Shown here in pieces: positions 7,736 to 10,279 of a stretch of DNA of 10,279 bases (its first letter is position 1; every line of letters begins with the position of its first letter). The stretch is from Cerioporus squamosus (lineage: Eukaryota > Basidiomycota > Agaricomycetes > Polyporales > Polyporaceae). The notes under the pieces are model-generated. The model did not search any database, was not told where the DNA came from, and saw only the letters and a list, made by a program, of their open reading frames with translations. Location: positions 1-10,279 of the forward strand of contig JABYQS010000977.1 in NCBI GenBank assembly GCA_022592435.1, in the 5' to 3' direction. The translations under genes and the position numbers were made by a program.

Positions 7736-8350
7736 TTACAACACCAACACTCCTGCTAGCGCGACCCTGACGAACGCAAGGCTCACTCCGACCATGCCTC
7801 CCATGCCCAGGCCAAGGTCTACCTTCCCAGCTCTGGCAGCATTCGACGTCTGCGAAGAGGACGCGCTCGTCGAGCTCCCGCTTCCAGTGACGGAAGAGCT
7901 CCCCGCTGTGGCAGAACTCAGCACCGACGACAGGCTGCTGATGGCCGACGAGAAGGCCGAGCTCGATTGCGACAGCCCGGACGACAGCGAGGATGCCCTG
8001 CTGGACGGCGCGGAGATAGGGATGGTAGTGAAGGAGGTAATGGACGACGAGAGCGACGGGAGTGACGACGCTGAGGGGATGGACACCGACGGGAGAGACC
8101 CTGTCCCGACGGTGGTGTGGGAGAGCGACACGGACGGGAGGGTCACCGTCACTGAGGTCGGGGCGCTGAAGCTCGTTACTTCCGTCCCTGTGTGGTCAAG
8201 TCATGGTGAGTCCTACACTTCCGCTGCTATGGACACGGACGGGCACTGCAGAGCTTGAGGAGGGGACGGACACTCACTGGTGCTGGTGTCGCCTTGCGCG
8301 TATACAGCTGGGGCGGCAAGCGCCGCAAGCAACAGAACGATCGTATGCAT
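7736..8350 (-). CDS. Ser/Thr-rich GPI-anchored protein, CFEM paralogue lacking the CFEM domain
   Basis: Two exons, 8350-8278 and 8187-7736, joined over a 90-bp GTGAGT...CACAG intron, encode 174 aa in frame. Residues 1-19 are a signal peptide (MHTIVLLLAALAAPAVYAQ). QGDTST then runs straight into a Ser/Thr stalk whose segments SLPSVSIPSASSLPSLSS and SSRASSLSSG are near-identical to the CFEM gene at 3764-4561. A serine-rich insertion of roughly 20-25 residues follows. The end SQTSNAARAG plus a glycine-rich hydrophobic tail is a GPI signal, but the tail holds an Arg (AFVRVAL) absent from its paralogue. There is no cysteine, so no CFEM fold can form. The donor context A|GTGAGTGTC equals that of the CFEM gene's second intron, pointing to loss of the DNA between the signal peptide and that donor. 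An upstream in-frame ATG at 8413 is less likely as start, because the TATA box at 8436-8444 would place transcription initiation at or after it. Confidence 0.75.
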
Positions 8351-8435
8351 CGTGAAGGCACTCGTTTGGTTATGGGTTTGGGGAGACGGAGGGAAGTGCC
8401 AACGTCGAGCCACTGTCCTGACTAGCGATTCTGTC

Positions 8436-8444
8436 CTATTTATG
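8436..8444 (-). promoter_or_regulatory. TATA box of the CFEM-less gene
   Basis: The minus strand reads GTACATAAATAGGA (8447-8434), matching the element GTACATATAAGTAGGA of the paralogous CFEM gene. It lies about 90 bp upstream of the preferred ATG at 8350 and about 27 bp upstream of the alternative ATG at 8413, which favours the 8350 start. Confidence 0.65.
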
Positions 8445-8447
8445 TAC

Positions 8448-9869
8448 GTGCGTCGACGCTGGGCGCCGAGCTCCTCCTGTATTCCTCGCTCGCGAAGGCG
8501 TCATGAGGAATCTTCCAGGCCCCACCGTGCAACGTGCAAGCCTCGGGCAGTGCTTGCGCGGTGGTGTCCAGCCGCGTGATATCATGCGTCCCGCCCATTC
8601 TTTGCCTTCCCTTCTTCTCAGGCTTCTCTCAACGGCCTCTGTCGACCGCTGCGGATGTCGAGGGAAGCTTCAGATATTGGGCGACGTTGACAGGTTACGG
8701 CACGGGATCGTTCGGGCTTGCTGCGGACTGCCTGGATCTGACGTGAGGTCGTCTGTTGCTGGCTGGGTTTGGGGACACGAGCAGTCCGAGGGCGAGCGAG
8801 CGCGGTCAGTGAGTGTGTTCCTGTCGAGATATGTCAGAATCTTCCGGGCGTGGACGTTCACGTTATCTCCGGTCACGATGATGCGCCTATTCGAGTTGTA
8901 GAACCAGTCGACTGCAGCAGATATGGATGGGTTGAGCGCCGCAGGGGTTGTCAGTTGACTGTCGTGAGTATCGTTCTCGTGCCGCATACGAGGAGACACT
9001 TATAGCGGCGAAACTAAGACGGCCCTGCCCGCTCCACCCTCCATCCATCCGTTGCATCGTCTGGGCACATTTCGTCCAGCACTCGGAGTCCCCGTCAGAC
9101 CGACAACGAGGCTGTCTCGCCACCACGGCGCGTAAGGCTGACGACCTCTACCTCCTTGCACGTGGCACAGAGATAGAGCAGGCCAGTGGCGTGCTGTGGA
9201 TCCTGGATGTTCGCCTCTCACATGTACGGCGCCGGGACTGGTGTTCATTAATGGTTGGCCGAAGAGCTAGAGTCCCCACGCGGGTCCGAGCCGCCGTCGA
9301 AGTCAGCGCCTTGCTCTCAACTCGGAAGTGCGGAGGTCTGACAGAGGAAGCGATGGACGACGTGCAAGACTCGCTGGTGGCGTCTACGCACAACGTCATT
9401 AGTCCTGTGGGCCTCTCCAGTCATGACCGCCGCGACAACCATCGTGTTGGATCCAAAGATAGTAGTATATTATACCGGCTGCTATTATGACAAGCCCGCT
9501 ACGACCTGCCGCATTACTACGCTAGACTAGTGAAGCAGATGAATCGAACAAATATGCGTACGCCTTCTTGGGCTCAAATCACGGTTGGCAAGGTTGGAAG
9601 TCAACCTTGTTGTTACTTCGTCGCAGGAGGATAGCGCGGAGGAGATTACCTTCCAGGTACAGCCTTGACAAGACCAACGTCCTCCATGGGCATTCACCCG
9701 TATGTCCGCACTCTTTTGGGGGGCCCTGCAATGCACGTCATGTTGTCAGTTTACTGTGAGGGGCATTTGGTAGCGGACGCGGTGGTCGCCCACCCTCTTA
9801 GCTGCTGCTTGAATCTTTGTCACGATCATCTGAAGCAAATCCCAGATCGCTTCACGCCATCTCCGCGGT
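8448..9869. other. Region without a confident gene; scattered coding-like pieces
   Basis: No complete gene could be built here. Three pieces have protein-like composition. A minus-strand stretch at about 8810-8990 includes SISAAVDWFYNSNRRIIVTG. A minus-strand open frame at 9148-9399 lies about 65 bp below a good TATA sequence at 9466-9474. A plus-strand stretch near 9590-9656 reads LEVNLVVTSSQEDSAEEITF before a GTACAG donor. None carries a recognisable domain, and I could not link them by consistent phases. They may be exons of one or two unknown genes, remnants, or chance. Confidence 0.35.
9466..9474 (-). promoter_or_regulatory. TATA-like element TATAATATA
   Basis: The minus strand reads GGTATAATATACTACT. 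ATGs follow at about 9442 and at 9399 on the same strand. The downstream frame from 9399 is open for 83 codons but unrecognised, so the assignment to a gene is weak. Confidence 0.25.
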
Positions 9870-10279
9870 TCAATGTTGGACCTGCAGAAACTTCGAAACA
9901 ACCTTGGATCTATCCACCGTCAGTCAGGAATGAGGAAACGATAAGCAAGAGCACTCACTTGCACTCTAATCCGCAACTCTCCGCGTGGCAGCTCACTCCA
10001 TCGGAGCGACCCGCCGCAGGTGATGGCCTCCTGCGGGCAGCTATGTGCGCCAACTCGTAAGGCTCTGCCAGTGGGTTCCCTGTGAAAGCTAGACCGTATG
10101 ATAGCTGTCGGGGCTCTCCTAGGCCCAGGATCTTACGGAATTCATATGTGATATTCCCGTATTCGTCTCTCTAAAAGAACACAAGTTGGACCAGTTGTGA
10201 CCAGCCAGACGAAGATAGAAGGGCAACGCACTTGACCACATCGATCCCATCCAGGGAGAAGCGTACTCGGATAACGCCT
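9870..10279 (-). CDS. C-terminal part of an unrecognised gene entering from the right edge
   Basis: Three exons can be joined in one frame on the minus strand: 10279-10232 (start beyond the window), 10168-9959 and 9909-9870, with introns of 63 and 49 bp. They give roughly the last 98 residues of a protein. Readable stretches include RVRFSLDGIDVVK, then DEYGNITYEFRKILGLGEPR, then LSYGLAFTGNPLAEPYELAH, then a cysteine-containing tail and a TGA at 9870-9872. The middle exon is 69 codons without a stop and has balanced, protein-like composition. The first acceptor must be the second AG of a TAGAG to keep frame. I do not recognise the family. An alternative ending, splicing from a weak GTCCAA donor into a further exon, is possible. 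Confidence 0.45.

Noticed and set aside
7698..8258. Acidic 186-codon open frame on the plus strand
   Set aside because: It is the reverse complement of the Ser-rich stalk and GPI tail of the CFEM-less gene. The matching antisense frame at 4144-4599 opposite the CFEM gene has the same character, as expected when serine codons are read backwards.
8350..8413. Upstream ATG at 8413 as the start of the CFEM-less protein
   Set aside because: It adds a polar 21-residue stretch before the signal peptide and lies only about 27 bp from the TATA box, so it is probably at or upstream of the transcription start.
1..10279. Transposon, CRISPR, tRNA or rRNA content
   Set aside because: No terminal inverted repeats with target duplications, transposase or reverse-transcriptase motifs, repeat-spacer arrays or tRNA-like cloverleafs were found by eye. 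The inverted similarity is between paralogous genes.

Overview
The window looks like nuclear DNA of a filamentous basidiomycete, probably an Agaricomycete of polypore type. Genes are densely split by introns of about 48-102 bp with GT-AG ends. Upstream TATA boxes are present, and the recognisable products are fungal: secreted M28 leucine aminopeptidases and CFEM / Ser-Thr-rich GPI-anchored surface proteins. No viral, bacterial or CRISPR features were seen. The genus cannot be named from the sequence alone.

Layout from left to right. 1-81 (-) is the edge of a gene running off the window. 85-1113 holds that gene's TATA box and two perfect TGACGTCA octamers, with no convincing further gene. 1114-3247 (-) is a complete 16-exon M28 aminopeptidase (407 aa deduced). 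3248-3763 is a divergent promoter region. 3764-4561 (+) is a three-exon, eight-cysteine CFEM protein with a Ser/Thr stalk and GPI signal (211 aa). 4665-5044 (-) is an unrecognised coding-like fragment. 5274-7323 (+) is a second M28 gene with the same 16-exon structure, broken by start-codon loss, a lost splice acceptor and a 1-bp deletion. 7324-7735 is a convergent 3' spacer. 7736-8350 (-) is a paralogue of the CFEM gene that keeps signal peptide, stalk and GPI tail but has lost the whole CFEM domain. 8351-9869 holds only scattered coding-like pieces. 9870-10279 (-) is the 3' end of an unrecognised gene entering from the right.

The core is a duplicated pair of gene families in the order M28(-), CFEM(+), M28(+), CFEM-less(-). 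In the left pair the genes are divergent; in the right pair they are convergent, so each gene has been flipped individually relative to its paralogue. The left pair looks functional. In the right pair the peptidase is dying and the surface protein has become a cysteine-free stalk. The left products would act outside the cell: the aminopeptidase trims N-terminal residues from extracellular peptides, and the CFEM protein is likely cell-wall or membrane anchored, possibly binding haem or iron. A shared function for the pair is inference from adjacency only.

Exon structures were deduced by hand from GT-AG signals, reading frame and comparison of the two paralogous copies. That comparison makes the M28 and CFEM models fairly secure; features outside the core are much weaker.
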